Source of the DNA: Henckelia pumila
Lineage: Eukaryota > Streptophyta > Magnoliopsida > Lamiales > Gesneriaceae
DNA: 64,000 nt
Direction: 5' to 3'
NCBI RefSeq assembly: GCF_033568475.1
Contig: NW_027331831.1
Location: 12,276,001-12,340,000, forward strand
Under the pieces are notes generated by a model, which was not told the DNA's origin, ran no database searches, and saw nothing but the letters and a program-made list of their open reading frames with translations. The translations under genes were made by a program, and so were the position numbers. Shown here piece by piece: positions 32,646 to 44,714 of this stretch (its first letter is position 1; every line of letters begins with the position of its first letter).

Positions 32646-33186
32646 CAATGTTCTAAAAAAAGCTAGGCGGTAGGTGGGCGGCGACCTACCGCCTAGCCAC
32701 CTAGGCGACCGCCTAGGCAGAGCCTAGGCAGTCTTTTTTAAAAAAAAAACCTAAATAATAAATAACTTGAAATAGAAATTTACTATATAATATAATTTTT
32801 ATATCTTATGTTTTTCACCTTTTGTACGAAAATCTTATAATTTTTTTTAATAATAATAATAACAACAACAACAACAACAATATAAATATTAATAGATATC
32901 AAGTCTTCATATGTAATATGATATTTAAATTTTTGCTTGACTTTTTTTTCTGCGCTTCTTCTTTCTTTTTGTATTTATTTCTCGCTTCGCGTCTCTCTTT
33001 TAGTTTTTTAGTTTTTATTTTTTTAATAAAAAATAGTAACCGCCTAGGCGGATTTCTGCCAGCCTAGGCAGCTTGGGCGTCGCCTAGGCGGGAGATTAGG
33101 CGGACAACGCTTAGAGACATAGCCTAGCAAGAAAGCGAGGCGGTGAACAACCTCCTAGCGCCTAGGCGGCGCCTTTTAGAACACTG
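32646..33186. mobile_element. hAT-type MITE, 541 bp
   Basis: Terminal inverted repeats CAATGTTCTAAAA and TTTTAGAACACTG differ at one position. They are flanked by a perfect 8-bp target duplication, GTTCTATC (32638-32645 and 33187-33194). Both arms are rich in GCCTAGGCGG-type palindromic words; the centre is AT-rich with an AAT/AAC trinucleotide run near 32855. The length and the 8-bp duplication fit a non-autonomous hAT element. No transposase is encoded. Confidence 0.88.
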
Positions 33187-33194
33187 GTTCTATC

Positions 33195-34182
33195 CTACAA
33201 ATGGTTTAATTAGAGTCAGACCAAATATTTGATTTGATTCATGTGAATTGTAAGAATTGATTGAATGGATGTCTCTTCAAACTGGGAGAGCCATATACAA
33301 ATGATGTTTAAGTTGTATATATAATATAAAATATTTGAATTGCACGGTTTTCACTGTCTATAATTTTTTGCAAAACAGTGCTTGGTCCTACAAAAATATG
33401 AGAAAAAATGAGTTTTTGGTCCATTAACTTGTTCATTTTTTCAATTCAATTTTTTTTTCCATTTTTTGTTTTGATCCATTAATAACTTTTCAAATTTTTA
33501 GTTTTTATATACTAACTTTTAATTCTCAATTATTTTGGTCAAGTTGCTGACGTGACAGTCTGACATGTCAGTATTATCCGGTGTCACATCATCATTTCAA
33601 GGTAACACATCAGTATTTGGACCAAAATAATCGAAAACTAAAAAGTAGTGTACCAAAACCAAACTTTGAAAATTTAATGGACCAAAACAAAAAAAATAAA
33701 CAGGTTGATGGACCAAAAAAATTTAATTTCCCAAAATATAAAGTTTAAATTTATCTCTTCATGGAGACCAGTGAATTAAATTTCTGAGGAAGAATTTAAT
33801 GAATTATTCGTTCGAAGATGAGCAACTGCTTGCATGCTCCAAAAAAAAACAAAATCTACTTCCACTTACGTAATTCACTAGTTTTGCTTCGATGTACCAA
33901 ACAATATGTTAAATATCACAAGAAACAAATTAAAACAGGTCAAATTTCACCACAAGAGACAAAGTGTGGATAGGTTCATGCCATCAGCTATGCATTTAAT
34001 ATTATATTGATTGAGTTTTAATATAATTTTAAAGTTGGTTAATCTACAGGATAAACGACGAAAATCCAGTAAAAAGAATTGGACAAAATGTCAAATGAAA
34101 TATTAATTAATTAACAGGCGATAATGTCTTACAACTATATTGTAAAACGTAGTAACGTACGGGTTAATTAACTGTAGCATAG
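33195..34182. other. Intergenic DNA with a GGTCCATTAA inverted repeat
   Basis: From about 33413 to 33725 two arms, TTTTTGGTCCATTAACTTG and CAGGTTGATGGACCAAAAAA, face each other around a centre with a repeated TGACATGTCAG / GTGTCACATC phrase. It looks like an old MITE, but I could not find a clear target duplication. The remainder is AT-rich without genes. Confidence 0.5.
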
Positions 34183-34190
34183 TGTGTGAC

Positions 34191-34634
34191 TAGGGGTGCA
34201 AACGAACCGAACCTGTTCGTGAGCTTTACGAGCCCGCTCGATAAATATTTGATTCGTATTCAAGCTTATCGAACTCGAGCCGAATTCAAACATGTTCGAA
34301 CATTTTTTCGAGCCGAGCTCGAGCCGAAATTACTCCGTTCGATAGTTCGCGAATAGTTCGCGAGCCTTAATATTTAATTAATATAATATAATTATATAAT
34401 AATATATATACATTTCGAGCTTTCGAACCATAATATCCGAATAGTTCACGAATAGGTTCGAATATTTCGAACCGAACTCGAACTCGAACTTCATTTCGAG
34501 CCGAACTCGAGCCAAAATATTTGAAATTATCGAACTTCGAATCGAGCTCGAACTCGAATATACTCTTATCGAGCCGAATTCGAACCTTAAAATTTTACCA
34601 TTATTCGGCTCGATTCGGTTCGTTTGCACCCCTA
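34191..34634. mobile_element. hAT-type MITE with long inverted repeat, 444 bp
   Basis: The ends TAGGGGTGCAAACGAACCGA and its complement are perfect inverted repeats. An 8-bp target duplication TGTGTGAC lies at 34183-34190 and 34635-34642. Words such as CGAGCTCGA and TTCGAAC fill both arms, so most of the element can fold back on itself. There is no coding capacity. A decayed relative lies near 40650-40985. Confidence 0.88.
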
Positions 34635-35219
34635 TGTGTGACACACACACATATATATATATATGTATCTACGTATTATTATTATTATTATTATTATGAG
34701 AGGGGTCAAGAATAACTAATTTTATGGTCATGATATAATTTTGCATAAACCAAATAAAGTACCCTTATATTAAACAAAATACTTCATCTTTATTTAATAT
34801 AAAAATGATAAAATATATTCAAGTCAATTTTTTATTTATCTATCACTATCACATCTAATAAAATATTCATTCATTTTCTCTATAATTTTTGATTTTTTAA
34901 ATGATCATATCCCATTTCACATAAAAAGGTATTATAAAAAACTATTTTAATTTTTTTTTTTTTTGATATCATCTCTAGAAATTTCACAAAAATATATATA
35001 ATATACTGGGATATTTAATTTTTAATATTAAACATAATTTATATAAAAAAATACTTTTAAAATAATATAGTATGTTCATGTCATATATAATATACATGTA
35101 TTATTATTATATTATAATACGTACTCACAATGTATATGCCTCATCTAAGTATATATACAGAGTCATTAATACGAAAAAGAAAGAGAACGCTACTTGTAAT
35201 GTTAATTTCTTGTACGAAA

Positions 35220-35237
35220 CTCTTCAAAAAAAAAAAA
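35220..35237 (+). mobile_element. Ultra-short poly(A) retroposon footprint
   Basis: CTCTTC followed by 12 A is bracketed by two perfect copies of TTCTTGTACGAAA (35207-35219 and 35238-35250). The 13-bp duplication and A tail are signs of target-primed retroposition that stopped after a few bases. Confidence 0.65.
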
Positions 35238-35863
35238 TTCTTGTACGAAAGGGTCGTGAACTTGAATGTGATTGGCCAAAACAGAATAATTCACTTTTGA
35301 CTAATTCTTGCCTCTTTTGTTGATCAATTCATAGAATTTATATGAGGTTAATTTTATATTTCTTTAACGTATTCGAAAGTATTAACAAATTAATCAAAGA
35401 ATATATTCTCGTCAATCATGAACAAATTCCAAAGTAAAAAAAGGTCGGTCTCTTACTAGACGTGCTAATCCGATCATATATATCAGAGTAAAAAATAATA
35501 CTTTTATATAAAAAAATAATGCATTTTCATGATTCGAGTTGAATAAAAAACTTGTTTCACTAAATTAACTGACGTAAAAGTCTCACAAGAGTTTTCGTGA
35601 GTCAAAAACTGGTGCATAGAAATATAATGTAGGGTTTTAAAATGCTATTAATTTGTATACACGATATTTTTATATTTTAAAATCTATGTCATTATGGTAC
35701 TAAATTCAATTTACACGATATATATAAAACCCCTTCCTATGAGTAGAGAGTTAAGTCTGCCAACTCTACCAACTCGAGAAAAAAAAATATCCTAGAGATG
35801 GATAACATATGCAAGATCCTCAAGGACAAACAAAATACACACATATATTAAATTTTCGATAAA

Positions 35864-35879
35864 AAAAAATTTTTGAAGG
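35864..35879 (-). mobile_element. Ultra-short retroposon-like insertion
   Basis: The 16-bp sequence AAAAAATTTTTGAAGG is bracketed by 15-bp copies of TAAATTTTCGATAAA (35849-35863 and 35880-35894). On the minus strand it begins CCTTC then A, resembling the CCTTTC-A insertions further right. Confidence 0.5.
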
Positions 35880-36288
35880 TAAATTTTCGATAAATTAATA
35901 ATATTAAGACTATGAAATTTTATTAATTGTGAGATATATTGATTATTTGATAAACTAATAATTATAATTTTAAAGAGTATTTTTTTATTCAGAGAACATA
36001 AAATTAATTACAAAAAATTCATTATATATATAATCATATTCTTTGAATTAATATATAAAAAATTGATTACACATATATATTTATAAAAATAAATAAGTGA
36101 TTCATTCATTGACTATTCAATTAAAACAAGGCATAACAAAAAGAATAATAGCGTTAAATTTTCTTAGCTATAATAATTATTTTATAGAGTTTAATTTATA
36201 ACATATATGGACAAACATATACAAAGGTTTTTCAAAAAAATTGTCTTCTTAATTTATAAAAATTATTAATTCCGCACATTGATCCAAG

Positions 36289-36290
<2 letters not shown>

Positions 36291-36356
<66 letters not shown>
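36291..36356. repeat. (AT)33 microsatellite
   Basis: Perfect AT dinucleotide run of 66 bp. Confidence 0.98.
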
Positions 36357-36363
<7 letters not shown>

Positions 36364-37371
36364 GCAAAATTTTGTATCTTTATTTTTCGTTAAAAAGGGG
36401 TATCACTCAAGCTTTTGGTCATGGTGATGAAGGATTCTTGAAAAGTAGGATTAGGGTTTGGTAAGAAGTCTTATTGTACGTGGGGCATTGATTTGATAAT
36501 TAGCTAGTGGAGAACTTTTGCATATATGTTCAATATTCTTTTACTTGGAGCCCTCCATTGCTTGATAATGATTGATTGCTTTAGATTCCCATTTTTTTCC
36601 TCTCTAAATTAGGAAATATAATAGAGAAGTGTTGCTTATATATCTTTATAATGAAATCCAAAATTTAAATAAAATCTATCTACAAATCTACGTTGTATTC
36701 GTAGAGCTTTTTTTTTTTTTTTTAAGCCCAATCTAAATTCTCAAAAATTCAAGAAACCCCCAAAATCCATGATGAACACTCTTTCTTAATATTTTTTTCA
36801 AGTTCCAAAAGATAATTTTTGTTGCCCTTTAATTTTCTTTATGGTATCCCAAAATTTAGAATTCAACATGCATATTTCTTACACACACGCACACACAAAA
36901 CACGTATATATGCATGTATGTATGTAATGGAAAATAAAATGAGTTATGCTACACACGCAATGAAGATTATATACATTGTTACGTACATATATAAATTATC
37001 CACATGCATATGCACTAATGCAAATAAGAAATCTTTTAACATTTATATAATTTTATAATTTCAAAAGTAACATGTAACCGTGTGCATAATCTTCAACATA
37101 TAACAATTTTCAAAATAAATTGTCCCTCTGCCATTTATTATCTATATCCTTTCCAATTAAAGGATGAGGAAAAAAAGGTAAATACTTATTGTGGAAAGAG
37201 TGTGGCCACGATATAATATCAATTTACTATTAAAGTAAGTCCCGTTATTAATGAATTACTTACTTCAGGGACACTTAAAAATTAATATTGTTATTATTAT
37301 TTTTACTTTTATATATAACTATAATATAATATACACCCACAAACAAATGCAAGTGCTGCACGCAAGCAGTA

Positions 37372-37379
37372 TATATAAA
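37372..37379 (+). promoter_or_regulatory. Probable TATA box of the lactonase gene
   Basis: TATATAAAC lies about 620 bp before the start codon. It is followed by a pyrimidine-rich stretch (CTTCATTTTTCGACACC) that would suit a transcript start near 37410. A donor-like GTAAGATT at 37457 and acceptor-like TTTTGCAG at 37653-37660 suggest an intron in the 5' leader. Confidence 0.45.
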
Positions 37380-37989
37380 CCATAGAGTTGAAAATCCAGC
37401 TTCTATTTCATTCAATTTGCTTCATTTTTCGACACCCATTTGTCTTTTTTGCCTGTAAGATTCTCCCTTTCTCCACCCCTCGTTGTATTTTATATTGAGA
37501 ACATTAATTAATCAAATAGATAAGATTCATTTTTACTATAACAAGTATTGTCACTGTTTTTTAAATAGTTCATAGATGGATTTGCTTTGTTTGATTTGTT
37601 GTGTGAAAGGGTTTTTCGATAAGTATATATGTTTTGTGTTGATATATTAACATTTTGCAGGCATGAAATTAAATGAGAAGATTTTGCGGATTTTTGTGAT
37701 CATTTTGTTCTTGATTCGACATAATTTTATGTGTTGATCATTTTACTTTCACGTCATGTATTTTGACATAAAATATGGTTTTTTTGAAAACAAGAAATTT
37801 GTGGGCGACCACGGGTTTGGATTCTTGATCCATCTTTGAAAAATAGTTTCCTGTTATTCATTTTCATCTGATATGATAAGTAGTGGATTCTTTTCAGAAA
37901 CAACAGCAAGACATTACAGTATCATTGATCCCTTTTGCATGATTTTTTTAAATTTGAAACAGTGTGCTTTACATTCTTTGCGAGAAAAA

Positions 37990-39050
37990 ATGGCTGTTTA
38001 TGTGGCGAAAAAGGATAGAATAGAGCTAAGAGTTCATGAAAACGTGGATGTATTAAGCACCAACTTGGCAGAGTACATTTCAGAATTATCAGAGGCTTCT
38101 ATAAAAGAGAGAGGTGTGTTCACCCTTGCTTTATCTGGAGCTTCTATTGTCACTGTGATGGGGTGCGTATATCTGCTCTTTTTGTTCGACTTTTTATACG
38201 CTACATCGAGTGAAATTTATCATAGATTTCGTCGAGGCCTACGAAGAATTTTTTTATCAAACTTATTAAGTTCAACTATGTTGTATCTTTCTGGTATTGA
38301 GCAGAAAACTTTGTGAAAGCCCTTACAAGAGGACAGTTGATTGGGCCAAATGGTATGTATTTTTCGCCGATGAACGTGGGATTGCCAGAAATCATGCTGA
38401 TAGCACTTGTAAGCAAGTGAGGGATAATCTTCTGTCCAAGGTGAGGTGTAACTTCTAGGCGTTACCCAGTCGTCGATACGTTGCATTAATTAATTTCGTT
38501 TTCTGGTATGTTGATTGTTGATCGATGGATACATCGACATTGTTTCGGTTCATTCCAGGTGCCCATCGTTCACAGTCATGTGTATTCTGTCAACGACTCG
38601 GTAACGGTAGAGCGGGCAGCCCGGGACTACGAGTTTGTGATCAGACAGCTTGTCAAGACTCGCATGATTAGTGTTTCTGAAATCCACGACTGTCCTAAAT
38701 TCGACCTGGTCCTCCTGGAAATGGGACCCAGCGGGAACGTTGCATCGCTGTTCCCGAATCACTCGGTGCTGAATCTGGAAGAAGAATGGGTGACGTACAT
38801 CACAGATTCACCTGAGCCTCCACCTGAGAGAATCACCTTCACTTTACCTGTTATAAACTCTGCCTCCAATGTCGCGGTGGTTGTCACAGGTGTGGATAAA
38901 GCCGAAGCTGCACGAATGGCAGTTGAAGATGCCGACCACGAATCTGCTGATGTGCCTGCGGGGATGGTTTGTCCAGTAAACGGGAGATTGGTGTGGTTTC
39001 TTGAAATAGCAGCAGCCTCAAAACTCCAAAATGTAGAATTTTCCGAATAG
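37990..39050 (+). CDS. PGL: 6-phosphogluconolactonase-family protein, 266 aa, altered active-site motif
   Basis: Exons 37990-38162, 38305-38440 and 38559-39050 join in phase to 266 codons. The start was chosen at MAVYVAKK because similarity begins there; the upstream in-frame codons look like leader. The family hydrolyses 6-phosphoglucono-lactone in the oxidative pentose phosphate pathway. Recognisable blocks are LALSGAS (residues 48-54), [13 protein letters not shown] (about 69-81), RFDLxLLxMG-like FDLVLLEMG (about 146-154) and [14 protein letters not shown] (about 186-199). The signature GxDGHVASLFP is [11 protein letters not shown] here: the Asp is Ser and the catalytic His is Asn. SGGS is also SGAS and DSNY is DSTC. 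The protein may therefore lack activity or have another role. There is no obvious plastid transit peptide, so a cytosolic form is likely. It is convergent with the RRM gene, 264 bp apart. Confidence 0.9.
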
Positions 39051-39314
39051 ACTTGAAATTTGCGACCAACTAGAAGCAGTAAGCATAGATATGTATTCGA
39101 TAAGAAAATTTATCATGTTTTGACTCTGAATATTTACCTCAGTGTTACTTTAGGACACAAAATCAATCAAACCAAATGCCTCAAAAGCTACGAATATATC
39201 AGGTCACAAAAATATGCTACATGGTGTTTGATGCTACAACTTTCAATAAACCTGGAAACTAGGGATCCAAGAAATAAGCTTTTGGAAACTGATGCCTGCT
39301 AACTTAACTCGAAA

Positions 39315-40261
39315 CTACGCCGCAGAGTTCTGTTTCAAAACCTCAGCTTCAGCTTTTGCCATGGGATCCGTCGTCTCATCTTTTTCGCCTTCTCGTTCAT
39401 CAGCAATTTTCTTCCTGTGCAACTCTTCAGCTTCCTTCATCGCGGCACGCTGCTCCTCTTGAAGCCGCAGCATTTCCTGTTCTTGTTGCTGTCTCTCGAA
39501 CCATGTGTCGGCATCCGCCCAAACTGAGTATAACCCAATGTAAAAGTCAGGATTTAACTCAATACTAGCTTGAATTTCTAACAAGTTACAAGACTAAATT
39601 CAACTAACAGTAAGTCATGCAAGGCAATCGATAATTTGGGACTCCGATTTTCCAGAAAAATCAGATGAGTTATATTGTAAAAACTCATACGACCAGGAAG
39701 GATTATTCTATTGCCTAGATTAGATGATTAAGGAACGAGTATGTTAAATGTTTGATTGCCGAGTATTTTCAGATAATAACACAAATTCAACCATCAATAG
39801 TAAATAGTTATACAAATTCAGCACACAAATCACAACAGAAACCCTAATTCAAAAAACAGCTGAAACAGATAATTTCGAAATTCAGCAATCAACAGTCAAA
39901 CCAATTCTTCCTAACTTTCACAATTAAAGACAAAGAATAAAAAGAAGCATGAGGCTTTACTGGGTTGAGCTGCCCATCCTTGTTCGCCACCCTTGATTTT
40001 CTCCGGGAGTGCGTAATTAACAGTTAACACGCGGCCGTACAGCTCGGCGCCGTCCATGTTGTCCATGGCGGCGGCGGCGTCTTCTCTCTCCAGAAATGTA
40101 ACGAATCCGAAGGAGCGGTGCTTCTGTGTGGCCAGGTCCAGCGGGGTCTTCACATCCTTAATGTCGCCGAACGGTATGAACGCCGCGTGGAGTATGCTCT
40201 CGTTCACTTCCTCCGCTAAACCGCCCACGTAGAGGGTGTTCTTCTGCACTCCCTGATTCAT
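39315..40261 (-). CDS. Small single-RRM protein, cyclophilin-E-like RRM, 169 aa
   Basis: Exon 1 is 40261-39961 and exon 2 is 39523-39315, joined in phase (donor CCCA|GTAAAG, acceptor CTCAG|TTTGG) to 169 codons. Residues 9-85 form one RNA recognition motif, with RNP2 LYVGGL near residue 11 and RNP1 [10 protein letters not shown] near residue 50. Then come [22 protein letters not shown] and a long charged helix ([20 protein letters not shown]...) ending in [13 protein letters not shown]. The RRM is the type found at the N terminus of the spliceosomal cyclophilin PPIE, but no isomerase domain follows. This is the normal form of a conserved small plant protein (the Arabidopsis relative is called ATPase E1 in older annotation). 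A nuclear RNA-binding or splicing role is likely by homology. Confidence 0.92.
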
Positions 40262-41096
40262 TCTCTGTCAAGAAAGCAAATAATTAATGGGAATCGTGAG
40301 TGAGCACGGTGGCGTTATTGTCTCCGGCGGTGGCTATACGGTGGCCGATGGGGTTCCTCAAGGAACAGAGTAAACTAGTACTAGGGCGGCCTAATTTGCA
40401 AAAAACCAATTTTGGTTATTTTAAATTCTCTCTTTTAATTAAAACAAATACTAAATTTTAGTATCAGCAAAAATGCAAAATATAATTATAAAATATATAA
40501 ATTTTGGAAGAAAGTTGTTAATGTGACTACTATTTCTTTTTTAAAAAACTATATAATTATTGCAGAAAGATGATTAATTTTTCAAAATATTATATCATCG
40601 TAGTTTAGATAAAAAGTATAAATAAATCGAGCAATTACAAAAGTGTTTTGAACCGGTTAAAAAAATATTTGATTCATGTTGAAATTATTGAATTTGAGCC
40701 AAATTCAAGTTGAATTCGAAATCAAATTATTCGATAGTTTGCGAGTTGGTCTTCAGTTTTGATATTCGATTAATATAATATAAAGATGTTTTAGATATAT
40801 TTCAACCTTTTATTTTCGAATAGCTTCCAAATATTTCGTATCGAACTCGAGTTTTGATTTAAACTGAATTCGAGAAAAAAAAATTGAACTTTCGAGTTTC
40901 GAATCGAACTTGTACTCAAGTATACTAATTCAAATACTAAAATTCTCTTCGTATTGGCCTTCATTGGTTTGTTTACACCTCGTTTATATATATGTGGCCT
41001 AATTTCATTGATATCTTTCCGTAAATCTAGAATTATTTTTTTTGTAAAATCATACATATTTATTTGTGCAGTTATTTCATTCTGAACAGCACCATT
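40262..41096. other. Intergenic DNA with a decayed MITE
   Basis: Upstream of the RRM gene. From about 40650 to 40985 phrases such as TTTGAACCGG, CGAACTCGAG, GAATCGAACTT and GGTTTGTTTACACCTCG show a worn copy of the 34191-34634 MITE family. The rest is AT-rich and empty. Confidence 0.5.
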
Positions 41097-41104
41097 CAAG
41101 TATC

Positions 41105-42010
41105 TAGGGGTGTTCATTCGGGCGGTTTGGACCGAACCGAACCGAAATTTCGGTTAAACCGAAATTTCGGTTCTCCGAAAAGCCAAACCGAAAACCGAAC
41201 CGAATTGGGCGGTTCGGTTCGGTTTTTAACCGAAATTATTTCGGTTTTTCGGCTCGATTTTTCGGTTTTTTTAAAAAAAAATTAATTTTTTTTTCTCTAA
41301 AAATCGGTTTTTTGAAAAAAAAAATTAAAATAATTTTTTTTTTAAAAAAAAACTAAATATTTTTAGTTATTAGAATAATTTTTTGGAAAAAATTAATGGT
41401 TAAATCAAATATTTGTGATTTAATACTTCAAAAAATATATTTGAAAATAACTACACTTAGTACAAAAAAATTGCTAACGTTTTTAATTTCAATAATAATA
41501 ATTTATGAATTTATAAAAATAATGTAATATATAATGCAAATATGTGTATATATAATATAATAAAATAACTTCATTAATTTTTAATTATTTCTATTTCAAA
41601 AATCAATATTTTTTAAAATCACTAAATCAATACATTTTTCAAGTTGAATCCACAATTCAAGTATTTTTGAATAATTAGATAAGTAATTAAACCAATTATT
41701 TTTTTTAAAAAAAAACGAATGATGATTTTTGTTCTTTCAGTTTTTCAATAAAATTAATTTTATGGGCACATAATATTGATGTACATATTAATTAATTGGT
41801 AAAAAAATTCAAATTCAAAAACAAAAAAAAAAAGCAAAAAAACAAAACGATTTTTCGGTTCGGTTCGGTTAACCGCGAAAAAAAACCGAACCGAACCGAA
41901 AAATCGAAAATCCGAAAACCGAAACCAAATTTTTGGTTCGGTTTTCGGTTCGAACCGAATTTTCGGTTTCGGTTCGAATCGGGCGGTTATCCGAACCGTG
42001 AACACCCCTA
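41105..42010. mobile_element. hAT-type MITE, 906 bp, ACCGAA-rich arms
   Basis: It begins TAGGGGTGTTCA and ends TGAACACCCCTA, inverted repeats of each other, flanked by an 8-bp target duplication CAAGTATC (41097-41104 and 42011-42018). Both arms are packed with ACCGAA/TTCGGTT words that can pair. The centre (about 41270-41830) is AT-rich filler. No protein is encoded; frames in the arms reflect repeat composition. Confidence 0.87.
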
Positions 42011-42299
42011 CAAGTATCCAATATACCACAACCACTAATACTACCATAAAAAAATTAATAATAAAAATAAAATTGAACTCGCCCAATCCGATGCTCGATT
42101 CATAAAAATAATCGACTCATTGTGCTTCACATTTGCGGTAAGACAAATGCATCAAAATTAATAATACTAAAATGGCTTTAAACCACATTGTTTAGGTTTC
42201 TGGAACATGGGGTAACGTTTTTTGCATCAAGTTTCACAAAATCAAAACTTCAAACAAAGATAACTCTATGTTTGCAAGGACGACTGTGATTTTTTTCTT

Positions 42300-44714
42300 C
42301 TATTTCCTGCGTAAGAATACGAAGCCGACGACCACTGATATGCCAACAGCAGCAACAGGAACAGCCCAGTATTGCTTACTGAAGTTCAAGATTTTATTGG
42401 GGATTGGGAGGTCCTCAAGTTTTTGCTTCTTGGAAGCGATCTCCATTTTTGGAATAGCAGGGACCGTCGGATCAAGTTCCCCGATGAAGAATTGCCCCAT
42501 CAGTTCCCTTGCAGTTTTGCTATGCCCCGCATCTTCAAATTCATCAGTGGCGTCTTTGCCTTGAAGGGAAAAAATTAAAGAAACCTTCATTGTGGTATAA
42601 GGAGTGCATACCGTAATATTTTGGATGAACAATTTATATCAGGGACTTGTGTGGTTGGGTTTTGAATAGGCAAATTAAACATATTTCAAGCATGTAACAA
42701 GCTCGTACCTGTAACCTCGAGTAAAATATCATCTCCACCTGGGTGTTCTTCTAAATATGTTGTCACATCGTACACCTGGTGACATAAAAGCAAAACATTC
42801 AGAGATCATGTATTTTTTAAACTAAACATAGAAGTTAAAGTTATTTATTTGCAGGAGAAAAAGAAGAGGACAAATCCCGAAATTTAAGGACTTCATCATG
42901 CATATTCGCAGACGAGGAAGATGAGGCAAATGCAAACAGGAACTCATATCACTCAAATAAACTTATCATCCTTGTATATCAAGCTTCTGTTATCAAGTAG
43001 TTCTTCAAATTGTACGAGTATAATAGACAATGCGATGATGCAATGAAACCAATTTCATCGCCTTCAATCAGAGGATAATTTAGCAGGCAAACGAACTTCA
43101 CCACACAAGTAAAAAATTAACAAAATTCTTGCGCAATGTCAAGGCAATTTTTTCAATTAGCTGAAAATACTGCTCAGATTTTGTGAGAGTTTGCAGAATG
43201 GGTTATGCACGACCTTAGAATAAAAAACTACTGCTTCAAAAATGCAAGCTTTTACATATTTTGAACACCAATATCAAGTAGACAATCAACTTGCAGCAAT
43301 TGAACCATTGATTGATAGACTCCAGCCAACCAGATTCTTCAATACATCCACTTGTTTTTCGATCCACTGAAGCTATATCTATGTTTTTGCATATCCTTTG
43401 GAGCATAACCAATGTTTCCAGTTGAAACTAGAAATGTGCATAATAACAAGAATATACTAGTTGTCAAGTGCAAAACAAACTATCTCAGGCGCATTATTGT
43501 TAGAGAATGGGTCACATGTTCATCCATATTATGTAGTAACCGAAAACACCCAATAAATTTTCCTCGGTCTTTTTGGTGTGCTCCAAATCAAATTTACACA
43601 AATAACCTTACTTTTATTGCTTAAATAGATGGAGTTGGAATTCAGATTCTCTGTTTGCATAAAAACATTACCCAAACTTAGTAAACAATCATATTTTTAC
43701 GGGAAGATTTTCTCAAATTTTTTTTATTTGATTCAATTGATTACGTAGCTTATAACACAAAAAAGGCATAGCACACATGCATTGTGTGTCCTATGCATGG
43801 CACCTGTATTGAACAAGAAAATTCTCCAATCAATACCAAAGAAAGAGAGAAATCCACTCATACATCGAGAGATTGCACCAAATCCAAACTAGTGAGGTTC
43901 TCTAACCTAAAAAACATAGTAGATTTCACCTTACAACTGAATCCTTCCCCAGACAATGTGTTCAGAGTCTAAACAAGTTTCGAAATATGGAAATTAATAG
44001 CAACAAATAAACTCGGCAGATAGCCAAGCAATTTTTTTTCAAACATTAGGCATGCACAAGCCAAATATGGATCAAATTCAGAGGAAAAAAAAATAGCTCG
44101 AGATTAGAGGACATGGAAAATAGACGGTAGTGGGATGGAAGAAAAAGAGCAATATGCTAAATAGGACGATCAGATATCATAGAGACCATTGAAACATGAT
44201 TCAATACCACAGTAGGGCTTCTCCTAAATTTACACATTCTTCATATACTTTTTTGGGCAGCTAAAGTTACAAAACTCGTCAATATTTGAGACCTAACACC
44301 AAAAATCTGAAACTAAACTAGTTACGGCAGTCGCCTCAATGAATAACAACACTTGTTTCATGTGTAATTACAAAATTTAGAAACGTCATTCAACCTCAAA
44401 CCATGTCGAAGCTCATAACAAAGATCCCATTCCAAACACCAAGCTGAATCGTAATTAAGACAAACACCAAAACTCACACAACGAGACATCGAAAAAACCA
44501 ATATTTTCCAATAACAGCTCCCCGAAATCATCATTAAATCGGAATTTTTTTTAAAAATAAATTGAAACCATGAATATAACAGTTAAAACAATCATAATCA
44601 CTTCAATAAGCAGGAAAAAGGGAGAACCTTGCCATCAATAACGACCCAACAATCTTCTCTGGTGTCGTGCTCAGACGCTTCTTCCATCGTGTAAAGCTTT
44701 GTTATAGTAGGCAT
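42300..44714 (-). CDS. Cytochrome b5, tail-anchored, 137 aa
   Basis: Three exons on the minus strand, 44714-44628, 42775-42709 and 42559-42300, join in phase to 137 codons; introns are 1852 and 149 bp. Residues 1-76 form the haem domain: start [28 protein letters not shown], haem ligand His in EEHPGGDD (residue 40) and second His in [11 protein letters not shown] linker rich in Lys/Glu ([14 protein letters not shown]) leads to a C-terminal membrane segment ([20 protein letters not shown]) ending in RRK, which marks a tail-anchored ER or outer mitochondrial membrane protein. It carries electrons to desaturases, hydroxylases and some P450s. Length and layout are normal for plant cytochrome b5. 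The GC-rich leader lies just upstream of 44714. Confidence 0.95.

Larger units (their letters stand above)
34643..37371. other. AT-rich intergenic DNA upstream of the lactonase gene
   Basis: No gene seen. It holds an ATT run at 34675-34696, two short poly(A)-tailed insertions (35207-35250 and 35849-35894) and an (AT)33 microsatellite at 36291-36356. Confidence 0.6.

Noticed and set aside
37873-37989. Longer N terminus for the lactonase from an upstream ATG
   Set aside because: Similarity to the family starts at the ATG at 37990; the upstream residues look like leader sequence and are not a clear transit peptide.
41760-42086. Phe/Arg-rich and Lys-rich frames on both strands
   Set aside because: Products of the ACCGAA arm of a MITE.
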